Source of the DNA: Psychroflexus sp. ALD_RP9
GTDB lineage: Bacteria; Bacteroidota; Bacteroidia; Flavobacteriales; Flavobacteriaceae
NCBI RefSeq assembly: GCF_017311165.1
Contig: NZ_CP062973.1
Coordinates: 1,426,001-1,490,000, forward strand
Direction of reading: 5' to 3'
Length of the DNA: 64,000 nt
In this document: piece after piece, positions 45,142 to 53,478 of the stretch
Layout: each line of letters starts with the position of its first letter
How positions within the stretch are numbered: the stretch's first letter is position 1
Program-made: the position numbers and the translations under genes
The notes under the pieces: model-generated
Told to the model about the DNA's origin: nothing
The model's input: the letters and a program-made list of their open reading frames with translations, nothing else
Databases searched by the model: none

Positions 45142-45190
45142 TTTGGTAACATTAGTTTAACAAGCATCAAAGACTTCTCAGATAGTTTTG
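45142..45190 (+). promoter_or_regulatory. Regulated promoter of lipoprotein/TonB unit: Pho-box-like direct repeat plus -7 box
   Basis: Direct repeat GTAACAT-TAGT-TTAACAA (45146-45163, 7+4+7 bases, period 11), then the perfect -7 box TAGTTTTG at 45183-45190. The second repeat lies over the -33 position, which has no TTTG. The same layout occurs upstream of the response-regulator gene at 50599-50645. Seven-base repeats with four-base spacers are the classical layout of PhoB sites. Confidence 0.5.
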
Positions 45191-45218
45191 CCAACAAAAT
45201 ATTAATAAACATAACACA

Positions 45219-47630
45219 ATGAAAAAATTATTTTACTCGGTTGTATTTATGAGCGTTTTGTTTTTCGCTTCTTGTAGCGATGATGATACGGTTACAAATC
45301 CAAACCCACAACCAAGCAATGAAGTGGTCTCTGGAAACATTACAGAAAACACTACTTGGACAAACGACAGAATTTGGGAACTAGACGGTAAAGTTTATGT
45401 TACTGAAGGTGTAACCTTGACAATTAACCCAGGAACTATTATTAAGGGTCAACAATCTACAGGTTCTAATGCCTCGGCTTTAATTGTAGCGCAAGACGCA
45501 ACATTAATTGCAGATGGCTCTCCAAGTGAGCCGATTATTTTTACATCTTCTGCTGATAATATAGAAGTTGGTCAAACTTCAGGTACTAATTTAGATGTTA
45601 ACGATCGCGGTTTATGGGGCGGCGTTTTAGTTTTAGGAAATGCGCCAGGTTCATTTTCAGGAGATGCTGAATCTGTACAAATTGAAGGTCTTCCAGCTAC
45701 TGAACCAGGTGATTATGGTGGGTCAAATGCATCAGATAGCTCAGGAATATTAAGACATGTATCTATAAGACATGGTGGAGCAATTATTGGTTCTGATAAC
45801 GAAATTAACGGTTTAACACTTGGTGGTGTTGGTAATGGTACAATTGTAGATCATATTGAAGTTATTGCAAATGTAGATGATGGTATCGAGTTTTTTGGTG
45901 GTACTGTAGATGCTTCTAACTTATTGGTTTGGGGTGTTGGTGATGACGCGATTGATATAGATCAAGCTTACTCAGGAACTATTACAAATGTTGTTACGAT
46001 TCAAGAAAATATTTCAGACCACGCACTTGAAATTGATGGTCCTGAAGGTTCTTTTGAAGATTCATTTACAATCAATAACTTAACAATGTTTGGTGACAAC
46101 TCTGAAGTTATTGATGGTGTTAGCGGTAACCGTGAATATGCAGACTTTAGAGATAATGCTCAAGGTTCAGTTAACAATGTATATGCTGTTGGTTTTGCTT
46201 CTGGTGCTGACGTAGAATTAGACGATCAAGCAACTTCAGATAATTATGCAGCTGGTAACTTAAGTTTTACAAATTGGGAAATTGTATTTCCTCAAGGAGC
46301 AGGCTTCTTTACAACTTTTAAAGATACGGCCGATTCACCATCAACTTTTGCAGATGATTCTTCAGATTGGACTGATGGTATTGTAGCAGGTGAAGAAACA
46401 ACAGGTGCTAACTTAGATGTATTTGCTTGGACAATGGCTAATTCAGAAGGTGCTATTGATGCAGGTGAAGTTGAAGCTGGAACTCAAACAGTTTCAGGTA
46501 ACATTACTGAAGATACTACATGGACTAACGATCGTTTCTGGTTAATGGAAGGTAAGGTTTATGTTGAAGATGGCGTAACACTTACTATCGAGCCAGGTAC
46601 AATTGTTAAAGGTGCTCAATCTACAGGCTCTAATGCTTCAGCTTTAATCGTAGCACAAGGTGGTACTTTAATTGCTGATGGTCAAGACCCATCAACGCCA
46701 ATCATATTTACATCTGAGGCTGATAATATTGCTTTGGGAGAAACAGCTGGGACTAATTTAGATGTTGATGATCGTGGCCTTTGGGGTGGCGTTTTAGTTT
46801 TAGGTAAAGCTAAAGGTTCATTCTCTGGCGACGCAGTTTCAGTTCAAATTGAAGGTTTACCTGCAACTGAGCCAGGAACTTACGGTGGTAACGATGATAA
46901 CGATAATTCAGGTGTTTTACGTTATATCTCAATAAGACATGGTGGTGCTGTAATTGGTTCTGATAATGAAATTAACGGTTTAACACTTGGTGGTGTTGGT
47001 AATGGTACCACAATAGACCACATCGAAGTTGTAGCTAACGTTGATGACGGTATCGAATTTTTTGGTGGATCTGTAGATGCATCTAACTTAATTGTTTGGG
47101 GTGTTGGTGATGATGCAATTGATATTGATCAAGCTTATTCAGGAACAATTACTAATGCTATTACTATTCAAGAAAATGTATCAGATCATGGTTTAGAAAT
47201 TGATGGTCCTGAAGGTTCTTTTGAAGCTGCCTTTACTATTAATAATTTAACTATGTATGGTGATAATTCTGCCACTGTTGATGGTGTAAGTGGTAATCGT
47301 GAATATGCAGATTTTAGAGATAATGCTCAAGGTTCAGTAAATAACGTTTATACAGTTGGATTTTTATCAGGTGCAGATTTAGAACTTGATGATCAAGCGA
47401 CTTCTGATAACTATGTAGCTTCAGAATTGGTATTTTCTAATTGGGAAATGGTTTTACCTTCTGGTGTAAATGATGTAACGGCAATTTGGAAAGATACAGC
47501 TGAAACGCCATCATCATTTACAACTGATGCCTCAAGTTGGGCTTCAAGTGTAACTGAAGGTAGTCAAGCTACAGGAGCAGATGCTTCAGTGTTTAGTTGG
47601 ACGATGTCATCATTACAATCTGCGTTTTAA
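45219..47630 (+). CDS. Surface lipoprotein made of two tandem beta-helix-like units
   Basis: 803 residues. Lipobox at Cys19 (LFFASCSDDD); the Ser-Asp-Asp-Asp after the Cys matches the Flavobacterial lipoprotein export signal for surface display. Two near-identical units follow, about residues 36-420 and 424-803. They open with VSGNITENTTWTNDR and VSGNITEDTTWTNDR and both contain GSDNEINGLTLGGVGNGT, FFGGTVDASNL/FFGGSVDASNL and SGNREYADFRDNAQGSVNNV. The strand-turn spacing suggests a parallel beta-helix. Single-unit relatives of about 400 residues sit beside TonB receptors in other Flavobacteria and are sometimes misnamed multidrug transporter. It probably partners the downstream receptor. Ligand unknown. 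Confidence 0.8.
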   Translation: MKKLFYSVVFMSVLFFASCSDDDTVTNPNPQPSNEVVSGNITENTTWTNDRIWELDGKVYVTEGVTLTINPGTIIKGQQSTGSNASALIVAQDATLIADGSPSEPIIFTSSADNIEVGQTSGTNLDVNDRGLWGGVLVLGNAPGSFSGDAESVQIEGLPATEPGDYGGSNASDSSGILRHVSIRHGGAIIGSDNEINGLTLGGVGNGTIVDHIEVIANVDDGIEFFGGTVDASNLLVWGVGDDAIDIDQAYSGTITNVVTIQENISDHALEIDGPEGSFEDSFTINNLTMFGDNSEVIDGVSGNREYADFRDNAQGSVNNVYAVGFASGADVELDDQATSDNYAAGNLSFTNWEIVFPQGAGFFTTFKDTADSPSTFADDSSDWTDGIVAGEETTGANLDVFAWTMANSEGAIDAGEVEAGTQTVSGNITEDTTWTNDRFWLMEGKVYVEDGVTLTIEPGTIVKGAQSTGSNASALIVAQGGTLIADGQDPSTPIIFTSEADNIALGETAGTNLDVDDRGLWGGVLVLGKAKGSFSGDAVSVQIEGLPATEPGTYGGNDDNDNSGVLRYISIRHGGAVIGSDNEINGLTLGGVGNGTTIDHIEVVANVDDGIEFFGGSVDASNLIVWGVGDDAIDIDQAYSGTITNAITIQENVSDHGLEIDGPEGSFEAAFTINNLTMYGDNSATVDGVSGNREYADFRDNAQGSVNNVYTVGFLSGADLELDDQATSDNYVASELVFSNWEMVLPSGVNDVTAIWKDTAETPSSFTTDASSWASSVTEGSQATGADASVFSWTMSSLQSAF
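45324..47627 (+). repeat. Intragenic tandem duplication, about 1165-bp unit
   Basis: Two direct copies inside the lipoprotein gene. Corresponding points are 1164-1167 bases apart; for example 45801-45841 and 46968-47008 are identical over 41 bases. Differences are mostly at third codon positions plus small indels, so the duplication is not brand-new and is under protein-level constraint. Confidence 0.85.
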
Positions 47631-47652
47631 TTAGCATAACATTAAATTACTT

Positions 47653-47686
47653 AAACTCACTCCTTTTTTCAAGGGGTGAGTTTTTA
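47653..47686 (+). terminator. Terminator-like hairpin between lipoprotein and TonB receptor genes
   Basis: Stem AAACTCACTCC / GGGGTGAGTTT followed by a T-run, 23 bases after the lipoprotein stop. Only about 24 bases separate it from the receptor ATG, with no -7 box after it, so the receptor depends on read-through. Confidence 0.75.
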
Positions 47687-47709
47687 TACATTTTATTAAA
47701 TACATTGAT

Positions 47710-50517
47710 ATGATTAATCGATTTTTATTAGTTGTGAGCTTTTTAATAGGAGTTTTAGCTAATGCTCAAGAAGGAACAATTAAAGGTAAGGTCTATGACG
47801 AAGAGGTAAACGATGTGCTTCCTTTTGCAAATGTTACTTTGAAAGGAACTACTATTGGTTCAACCACAGATTTTGATGGGAACTTTGCTCTTAACGTTGA
47901 ACCTGGAACATACACAGTTGTATTTTCATTCGTGGGTTACCAAACAAAAGAAGTAACAGAGGTTGTTGTAGAAGAAGGTAAAGATGTGGTTGTAAACATT
48001 TCATTAGCTGCTTCAGCAGCTTCTTTAGATGAAGTTGTAATTACAACTACTGCCAGAGAAAATACAGAGGCATCTGTACTAAACTTACAAAAAAAATCAG
48101 TCAATGTATTTGACGGTTTATCGATCGAAAGTGTTAAAAAAGTAGGCGCAAATGATGTTGCTTCAGCTGTAAAAAACATACCTGGCGTTTCTGTTGAAGG
48201 TGGTAAGTATGTGTACGTACGCGGCCTTGGTGATCGATACACAAAATCTATTTTAAATGGTATGAGTTTGCCAGGTTTAGATCCTGACCGCAATACGATA
48301 CAATTAGACATTTTTCCGACTAATTTATTAGAAAATATCATTGTGTATAAAACACTTACAGCTGACTTACCAGCCGATTTTACAGGTGGTGCGGTCGATA
48401 TTGTAACAAAAGACTTTTCGTCTCGAGAAGAGTATACATTTAATGTTGGTCTTAGTTATAATCCTGATATGCATTTTAATGGTGATTTTTTAACGCAATC
48501 GGGCAGTAATACTGATTTTTTAGGTTTTGATGACGGACTTCGTGATGATCCTATTGCACCCGGAACTGATATTCCGTTACCTTTTAACGATGACCCACAA
48601 TTAACACGATTTACTCAGGCCTTTAATCCTGAGATGGCGGCTAAAACATCCAATAGCAATATGAATTACAATTTTGGTTTTAGCACCTCTAACCAATTTG
48701 ATGTTGGCGAAGATAGACTTGGTTACATAGGGTCAATTTCTTACCGAACAGAACAAACTTATTACGATAATTACACCCAAAACTTTTTATTAAAGCCAGA
48801 ACAACTCAATGAGTTTGAAATGATTCCTAATCGTTTACAGCAAGGCCGCTTATCTAAAGAAAGTGTTTTAGTAAGCGCAATGGCTGGCTTGACTTATAAA
48901 AGAGATTATGCAAAATATAAGTTAAACATGCTTCATTTGCAAAGTGGTGAAGCAAGAACTGGTGAGTTTTTTCAGCAAACATTCATTTCTAATGGTGCTG
49001 AATTTTTTAGTGATAACCTAGAATATACTCAACGTTCTGTCTCAAACCTTCAGCTTTCTGGTGAACACGCTTTCGAATCTAATGAAAATTGGAACCTTGA
49101 CTGGAGCACATCTGCAGCTTATGCACTTGTAGCAGATAAAGACGTGAGATCTACATTATTCGAGTTTGAAGACGATCGATTAATAATTAGACCAAGTATT
49201 GGTGATCCAAGACGAATTTGGAGAGATCTAGATGAAATTAACTTATCAGCTAAAACTGACTTGCAGAATAAACACCAATTGTTCGATAGTGATGCTAAGT
49301 TGAAGTTTGGTGCACTAACCGACTACAAACAACGTGAGTTTAACATCAATCAATACGTCATCAGATTTGATGGTGCACCAGCCGAACCTCTTAACGGTAA
49401 CCCAAACCAGTTATTAAAAGATGTCAATATATGGAGAGTAAATAACTCAGGCGGCTCTTACATTGTTAATCAATTTGAGCCCGCTAATAATTACGACTCT
49501 TATTCTACAACCTTTGCAGGTTATGTGTCTGAAGAATTTAATGTTAACGAAAAACTTAAGGCTATTTTAGGGGTTAGGTTTGAAAAGTTCGATATCTACT
49601 ATACAGGCCAAGACACCCAAGGTAATGTGCAGTTAGTTGATGAAAACATTATAAGTGAAGCCGATTTTTTTCCTTCAGCTAATTTTATCTACAGCTTAAA
49701 CGAAGATCAAAATTTGAGATTAACTTATTCAAGATCTACAGCAAGGCCTTCATTTAAAGAAGCTTCTGTTGCTCAAATATTCGATCCAATTACTAACATA
49801 ACCTTCAATGGTAACCTGGAGTTAAAGCCAACTTATGTGAATAACCTAGATATTCGATATGAAATTTTTGGAGATGATGCTCAATTAATCGCTGTTAGTG
49901 GGTTTTACAAAGATTTTACAGATCCAATTGAATTAACCGTATTTGGTATTGAAGCAATAAACGATATTCAGCCAAGAAACCTTGGTCAAGCTCAGGTTTT
50001 TGGAGCCGAGTTTGAAGTGAGAAAGAATTTTGGCTTTATAGCTGAGTCTTTAAAAGATCTTAGTATTAACGCTAACGTATCCATCATAGAATCTCAGCAA
50101 ACTATGAACGAAGCAGAATTTCAAGGAAGGTTATCTGCAGCAAGAGATGGTGAATCAATAGATAATGAAAGACAACTTCAAGGTCAATCTCCATTTTTAA
50201 TCAATACGGGTTTAACTTACGATAGCGATGATAAAGGTATCAGAACAGGTCTTTATTATAATGTTCAAGGAAAAACCCTTCAAGTTGTGGGTATTGGAGC
50301 AGTTCCAGATGTTTATACAGAACCATTTCACAACCTCAAGTTTAACTTTACAAAATCATTTGGTGAAGACAATAATTCGAGTATTACATTCAGAGCGAGC
50401 AACTTGCTTAATGATGATAGAGAAAGCTTTTACGAATCATTTGGAGCAGAAGATAGAATTTATAATAAATTTAGCCCTGGAATGAATTTCTCTTTAAGCT
50501 ATAGCTTAAAATTTTAA
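47710..50517 (+). CDS. TonB-dependent outer-membrane receptor
   Basis: 935 residues. Signal peptide (VVSFLIGVLANAQ), a carboxypeptidase-regulatory-like domain (about 22-105: GTIKGKVYDEEVNDVLPFANVTLKG is split here as GTIKGKVYDEE and VLPFANVTLKG), a plug (VKNIPGVSVEG, RGLGDRYTKSILNGM, TADLPADFTGGAVDIVTKD) and a 22-strand barrel ending in Phe (SLSYSLKF). It takes up a bulky substrate across the outer membrane using TonB energy. It is not SusC-like and no SusD is present; the preceding lipoprotein is the probable surface partner. The two-component genes that follow are separated by a terminator and have their own promoter. Confidence 0.93.
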   Translation: MINRFLLVVSFLIGVLANAQEGTIKGKVYDEEVNDVLPFANVTLKGTTIGSTTDFDGNFALNVEPGTYTVVFSFVGYQTKEVTEVVVEEGKDVVVNISLAASAASLDEVVITTTARENTEASVLNLQKKSVNVFDGLSIESVKKVGANDVASAVKNIPGVSVEGGKYVYVRGLGDRYTKSILNGMSLPGLDPDRNTIQLDIFPTNLLENIIVYKTLTADLPADFTGGAVDIVTKDFSSREEYTFNVGLSYNPDMHFNGDFLTQSGSNTDFLGFDDGLRDDPIAPGTDIPLPFNDDPQLTRFTQAFNPEMAAKTSNSNMNYNFGFSTSNQFDVGEDRLGYIGSISYRTEQTYYDNYTQNFLLKPEQLNEFEMIPNRLQQGRLSKESVLVSAMAGLTYKRDYAKYKLNMLHLQSGEARTGEFFQQTFISNGAEFFSDNLEYTQRSVSNLQLSGEHAFESNENWNLDWSTSAAYALVADKDVRSTLFEFEDDRLIIRPSIGDPRRIWRDLDEINLSAKTDLQNKHQLFDSDAKLKFGALTDYKQREFNINQYVIRFDGAPAEPLNGNPNQLLKDVNIWRVNNSGGSYIVNQFEPANNYDSYSTTFAGYVSEEFNVNEKLKAILGVRFEKFDIYYTGQDTQGNVQLVDENIISEADFFPSANFIYSLNEDQNLRLTYSRSTARPSFKEASVAQIFDPITNITFNGNLELKPTYVNNLDIRYEIFGDDAQLIAVSGFYKDFTDPIELTVFGIEAINDIQPRNLGQAQVFGAEFEVRKNFGFIAESLKDLSINANVSIIESQQTMNEAEFQGRLSAARDGESIDNERQLQGQSPFLINTGLTYDSDDKGIRTGLYYNVQGKTLQVVGIGAVPDVYTEPFHNLKFNFTKSFGEDNNSSITFRASNLLNDDRESFYESFGAEDRIYNKFSPGMNFSLSYSLKF

Positions 50518-50541
50518 TACAAACTCGTATAAATTTTAAAC

Positions 50542-50572
50542 AAAAAAACCACTCTAATAGGAGTGGTTTTTT
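50542..50572 (+). terminator. Terminator of the TonB receptor gene
   Basis: Perfect inverted repeat AAAAAACCACTC / GAGTGGTTTTTT with loop TAATAG, 25 bases after the stop. Confidence 0.88.
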
Positions 50573-50598
50573 GTTTACAGTTGAGCTTAAATTTAATT

Positions 50599-50645
50599 GG
50601 TAATTATTTGTTAACTTTAAACATCAATTTCTTTAAGTAAATTTG
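50599..50645 (+). promoter_or_regulatory. Response-regulator promoter: Pho-box-like direct repeat plus -7 box
   Basis: Direct repeat GTAATTA-TTTG-TTAACTT (50600-50617, period 11) followed by the perfect -7 box TAAATTTG at 50638-50645. GGTAA-N7-TTAAC is shared exactly with 45145-45161, and the distance to the -7 box differs by one base. The -33 position again lacks TTTG. This suggests autoregulation. Confidence 0.5.
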
Positions 50646-50667
50646 TCTCAGTCATAATAATGTAATC

Positions 50668-51351
50668 ATGAAAAAATCAGACATTAGTATTTTAATTGTA
50701 GACGACGACCCAGATATTCTTGAAATTTTAAGCTACAATTTATCGCAAGAAAAATATAAAGTATACACTGCTGAAAATGGAGTAGAAGCCGTTAAAAAGG
50801 CAAAGAAAAAGCGCCCTCATTTAATTATATTAGATGTAATGATGCCTGAAATGGATGGTATAGAAGCTTGCGAACAAATCAGAAAGACAAAAGGCCTAGA
50901 AGATACTGTTATTACTTTTTTAACCGCTAGAGGAGAAGACTATTCACAAGTCGCTGGTTTCGATGCAGGAGCTGATGATTATATCACTAAACCTGTTAAA
51001 CCTAAAGTTTTAATAAGTAAAGTTGGTGCTTTGTTAAGACGATTTAAGTCTGACAAAAAAGAAAAAAACATCTACAAAGTTGGCGATATCACTATTAATA
51101 AAGACGAATACAAAGTTATAAATAGTGGTGTTGAATTGACCTTGCCAAGAAAAGAATTTGAACTTTTATCATTATTGACTTCAGAGCCTGGTAAAGTGTT
51201 TAAACGTGAAGATATTTTAAACACAGTTTGGGGTAACGAAGTTGTAGTCGGCGGTAGAACAATAGACGTTCATATCAGGAAATTACGCGAAAAAATAGGA
51301 GATAATCGCTTTAAAACCGTAAAAGGTGTTGGTTATAAGTTTGTTATTTAA
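50668..51351 (+). CDS. PhoB/OmpR-family response regulator
   Basis: 227 residues. Receiver domain with the acidic pocket DDD (11-13), phosphorylated Asp56 (IILDVMMPEMDG), Thr86 and Lys108 (DDYITKPVKP). The C-terminal winged-helix DNA-binding domain (about 130-227) has LPRKEFELLSLL, FKREDILNTVWG and RTIDVHIRKLREKIG. This is the OmpR/PhoB class, which binds tandem direct repeats. The gene ends by overlapping the kinase start by one base. The PhoB name is a family resemblance; no pst or phoU genes lie in the window to confirm a phosphate role. Confidence 0.9.
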   Translation: MKKSDISILIVDDDPDILEILSYNLSQEKYKVYTAENGVEAVKKAKKKRPHLIILDVMMPEMDGIEACEQIRKTKGLEDTVITFLTARGEDYSQVAGFDAGADDYITKPVKPKVLISKVGALLRRFKSDKKEKNIYKVGDITINKDEYKVINSGVELTLPRKEFELLSLLTSEPGKVFKREDILNTVWGNEVVVGGRTIDVHIRKLREKIGDNRFKTVKGVGYKFVI

Positions 51352-52412
51352 TGGCGCAAAAGTTTAAACGCTCATATCGATTTGCTTTCTATACATCAAC
51401 CTATATTACCCTGTTTTTAAGCTTGCTTATTCTTGCTTATGAATATATTGTTCTAAGTGTTAATTGGGGATCTATCGGTATTTTTGCTTTATTTTCTTTT
51501 GTGTTTTCATTCTTCATTATTCAGCTGAGAATAGAATATTTTATCTACAAACGAGTTAAAGCAGTTTATGATAGTGTGGCACTTTTAGATGCTGAAACTA
51601 TTGGCACAAAACGAGTCACTTCAGACATGAAAACCTTAACTGCTGAAGTCGAAAAATTTGCTCGAGATAAAAAACTTGAAATTGAAACGCTTAAAGTTAG
51701 AGAAAACTACCGTAAAGAATTTATAGGTAACATTTCACATGAACTTAAAACGCCATTATTTACAGTACAAGGTTATATACTTACTTTGTTAGATGGCGCA
51801 ATCAAAGATAAAAAAGTAAGAAAAAAATACCTTGCTCGCGCTAGTAAAGGTGTTGATAGGCTGATTTATATTGTTAAAGATTTAGATATGATAACAAAGC
51901 TCGAAACAGGAGACCTACACTTGTTTAAAGAGGACTTTGATATCGTTGAGCTAATTCAAAGCGTTTTTGAGCTACTTGAAATGAAAGCAGCAAAAAAAGA
52001 TATTTCATTAACTTTTGATGCTGAGTATGAACCCATTCATGTCAATGCAGATATTGAACGTATTCAACAAGTTTTAACAAACCTAATTGTTAATTCAATT
52101 AAATATGGTAAAAAAGATGGCACAACTGAAATTAGCCTCGAATTTTTAAAAAGTAACAAACTTCTTATTCGCATTACAGATAATGGTGAAGGTATAGAAA
52201 AACAGCATATATCACGACTGTTTGAACGCTTTTTTAGAGTAGACAAAAGTGGTTCTCGTAAAGAAGGTGGTTCGGGCTTAGGATTATCGATAGTAAAACA
52301 TATTATTGAAGCACATCAAGAACAAGTTTTTGTTGATTCTGAATACGGAATTGGTAGCGAATTTTCATTTACACTTCCACTTTCCAATTTAAATCAATCT
52401 GAAGCGGGCTAA
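51351..52412 (+). CDS. PhoR-like sensor histidine kinase
   Basis: 353 residues. Two N-terminal membrane helices (about 12-33 and 38-58) with almost no periplasmic loop, no HAMP or PAS domain visible, then a HisKA domain with phospho-acceptor His130 (NISHELKTPLFTVQG) and a HATPase domain (N-box NLIVNSIKYG, G1 DNGEGI, F-box FERFFRVD, G2 GGSGLGLSIVKHI). The tiny external region suggests it senses membrane-linked or partner signals rather than a soluble ligand, as PhoR does. It is coupled to the response regulator (shared ATG/TAATG junction) and overlaps the next gene tail to tail by 44 bases. Confidence 0.9.
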   Translation: MAQKFKRSYRFAFYTSTYITLFLSLLILAYEYIVLSVNWGSIGIFALFSFVFSFFIIQLRIEYFIYKRVKAVYDSVALLDAETIGTKRVTSDMKTLTAEVEKFARDKKLEIETLKVRENYRKEFIGNISHELKTPLFTVQGYILTLLDGAIKDKKVRKKYLARASKGVDRLIYIVKDLDMITKLETGDLHLFKEDFDIVELIQSVFELLEMKAAKKDISLTFDAEYEPIHVNADIERIQQVLTNLIVNSIKYGKKDGTTEISLEFLKSNKLLIRITDNGEGIEKQHISRLFERFFRVDKSGSRKEGGSGLGLSIVKHIIEAHQEQVFVDSEYGIGSEFSFTLPLSNLNQSEAG

Positions 52413-53430
52413 TCTTGTAGTTGCAAAATCCATTTTCATTTGAATTTTTAATACGTTCTAAACTTAAATTACTTTGTGAACAATAATCAGCCAAACCATT
52501 TTTCTTTAAATGTTTAGCTAAATATTCTTGTTCATATTGTCCAGGCGTTGGGACTAAAAATGCTTTAGCACCTAATTTCGCTAGATCTAAAATTGAAGTA
52601 TATCCTGAACGACAAATAATACATTCAGATTGATTAATAACGCGATTTAAATCAGTTGAAGTCATATAATTATAAACTTCAATTAACCCAATTTCATGTT
52701 TTGTTCTTTTAGCTTCAATCTTTCCTTGGATTAGGATTGTGCGGTAATTTTCAGTTTTGAACATTGTAATTAACTGTTGTTCAAACTCACTTCTTAAAGG
52801 TTCAGGTCCAGAAAGAATCATTGCATATTTATAAATTTTTTCTGTAGCATTCGGCTTCATTCGAGAAGGAATCCCAATATATTTTGCATTAGCATTTAAA
52901 TGTTTGTTTTTACTCAATATACCGCTTAATTGTGGTGACTCGCTTCGGTCTGGAATCCAAATAGAATCGAATTTTTTTAAAAAATAGGCATGAATAACAG
53001 TTGTTAGCCAAGAACTTTTTCCTGATAAAACTGTAAGTTGATGTGTAATTATTATTGATGGGATATGAGTCAATCTCAAGCCAATACGGTTATCAGAAAT
53101 GATAAGGTCTAAATGCTCTTTTTGGCTGATTTCTTTTAAAATACGTTGCTCTTTTTTGATTTTTTTTATTAATCTAAATGCTTGCAACCCCAATTTATAT
53201 TTCATGCTAAATTTAGAACGGGCGTAAGTGGCTTTAGAACAAGTTAACAGGTAAGATTTTAGTTTTGGAAATTCTTGTTGTAACAAATTTAAGGCTGCAC
53301 CATCGCTTGCTAAACAAACATCATGTCCTTGAGATAATAAATATTTTATAATGGGTATACATCGTGTGGCATGGCCTAAGCCCCAATTTAAAGGCGCTAC
53401 TAATATTCTTAAATGTGGCTTTCTTGCCAT
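52369..53430 (-). CDS. ALG13/MurG-like glycosyltransferase (GT28-type)
   Basis: 353 residues. N-terminal ILVAPLNWGLGHATRCIPI is the GT28-family glycine-rich motif, and the C-terminal domain has IICRSGYTSILDLAKLGAKA with VPTPGQYEQEYLAKHLKKNG, the nucleotide-sugar-binding signature. No membrane segment is evident. It likely transfers a sugar to an envelope acceptor; MurG itself would have different motifs and a longer lipid-binding region. It is convergent with the kinase gene, overlapping it by 44 coding bases, and divergent from trmB. Confidence 0.85.
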   Translation of the reverse strand: MARKPHLRILVAPLNWGLGHATRCIPIIKYLLSQGHDVCLASDGAALNLLQQEFPKLKSYLLTCSKATYARSKFSMKYKLGLQAFRLIKKIKKEQRILKEISQKEHLDLIISDNRIGLRLTHIPSIIITHQLTVLSGKSSWLTTVIHAYFLKKFDSIWIPDRSESPQLSGILSKNKHLNANAKYIGIPSRMKPNATEKIYKYAMILSGPEPLRSEFEQQLITMFKTENYRTILIQGKIEAKRTKHEIGLIEVYNYMTSTDLNRVINQSECIICRSGYTSILDLAKLGAKAFLVPTPGQYEQEYLAKHLKKNGLADYCSQSNLSLERIKNSNENGFCNYKISPLQIDLNWKVEV

Positions 53431-53437
53431 AAATTTG
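53430..53437 (+). promoter_or_regulatory. -7 box (TAAATTTG) of trmB
   Basis: Perfect TANNTTTG, 41 bases upstream of the GTG start; it overlaps the first base of the divergent gene's start codon. Confidence 0.4.
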
Positions 53438-53478
53438 CGATACGTGTTTTAATGTTTAATTTTACAAAAAAATAAATT

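Noticed and set aside
45324..47627. Repeats as a possible CRISPR or mobile element
   Set aside because: The repeats are long in-frame coding units in one open reading frame, without spacers, terminal inverted repeats or a transposase.
47937..48341. 134-residue minus-strand open frame inside the TonB receptor
   Set aside because: Low-complexity Thr/Ser-rich translation opposite the plug domain; no family match.
52369..53430. Annotation as MurG
   Set aside because: Shares the GT28 glycine-rich motif but lacks the cell-wall gene context and the typical MurG C-terminal sequence.
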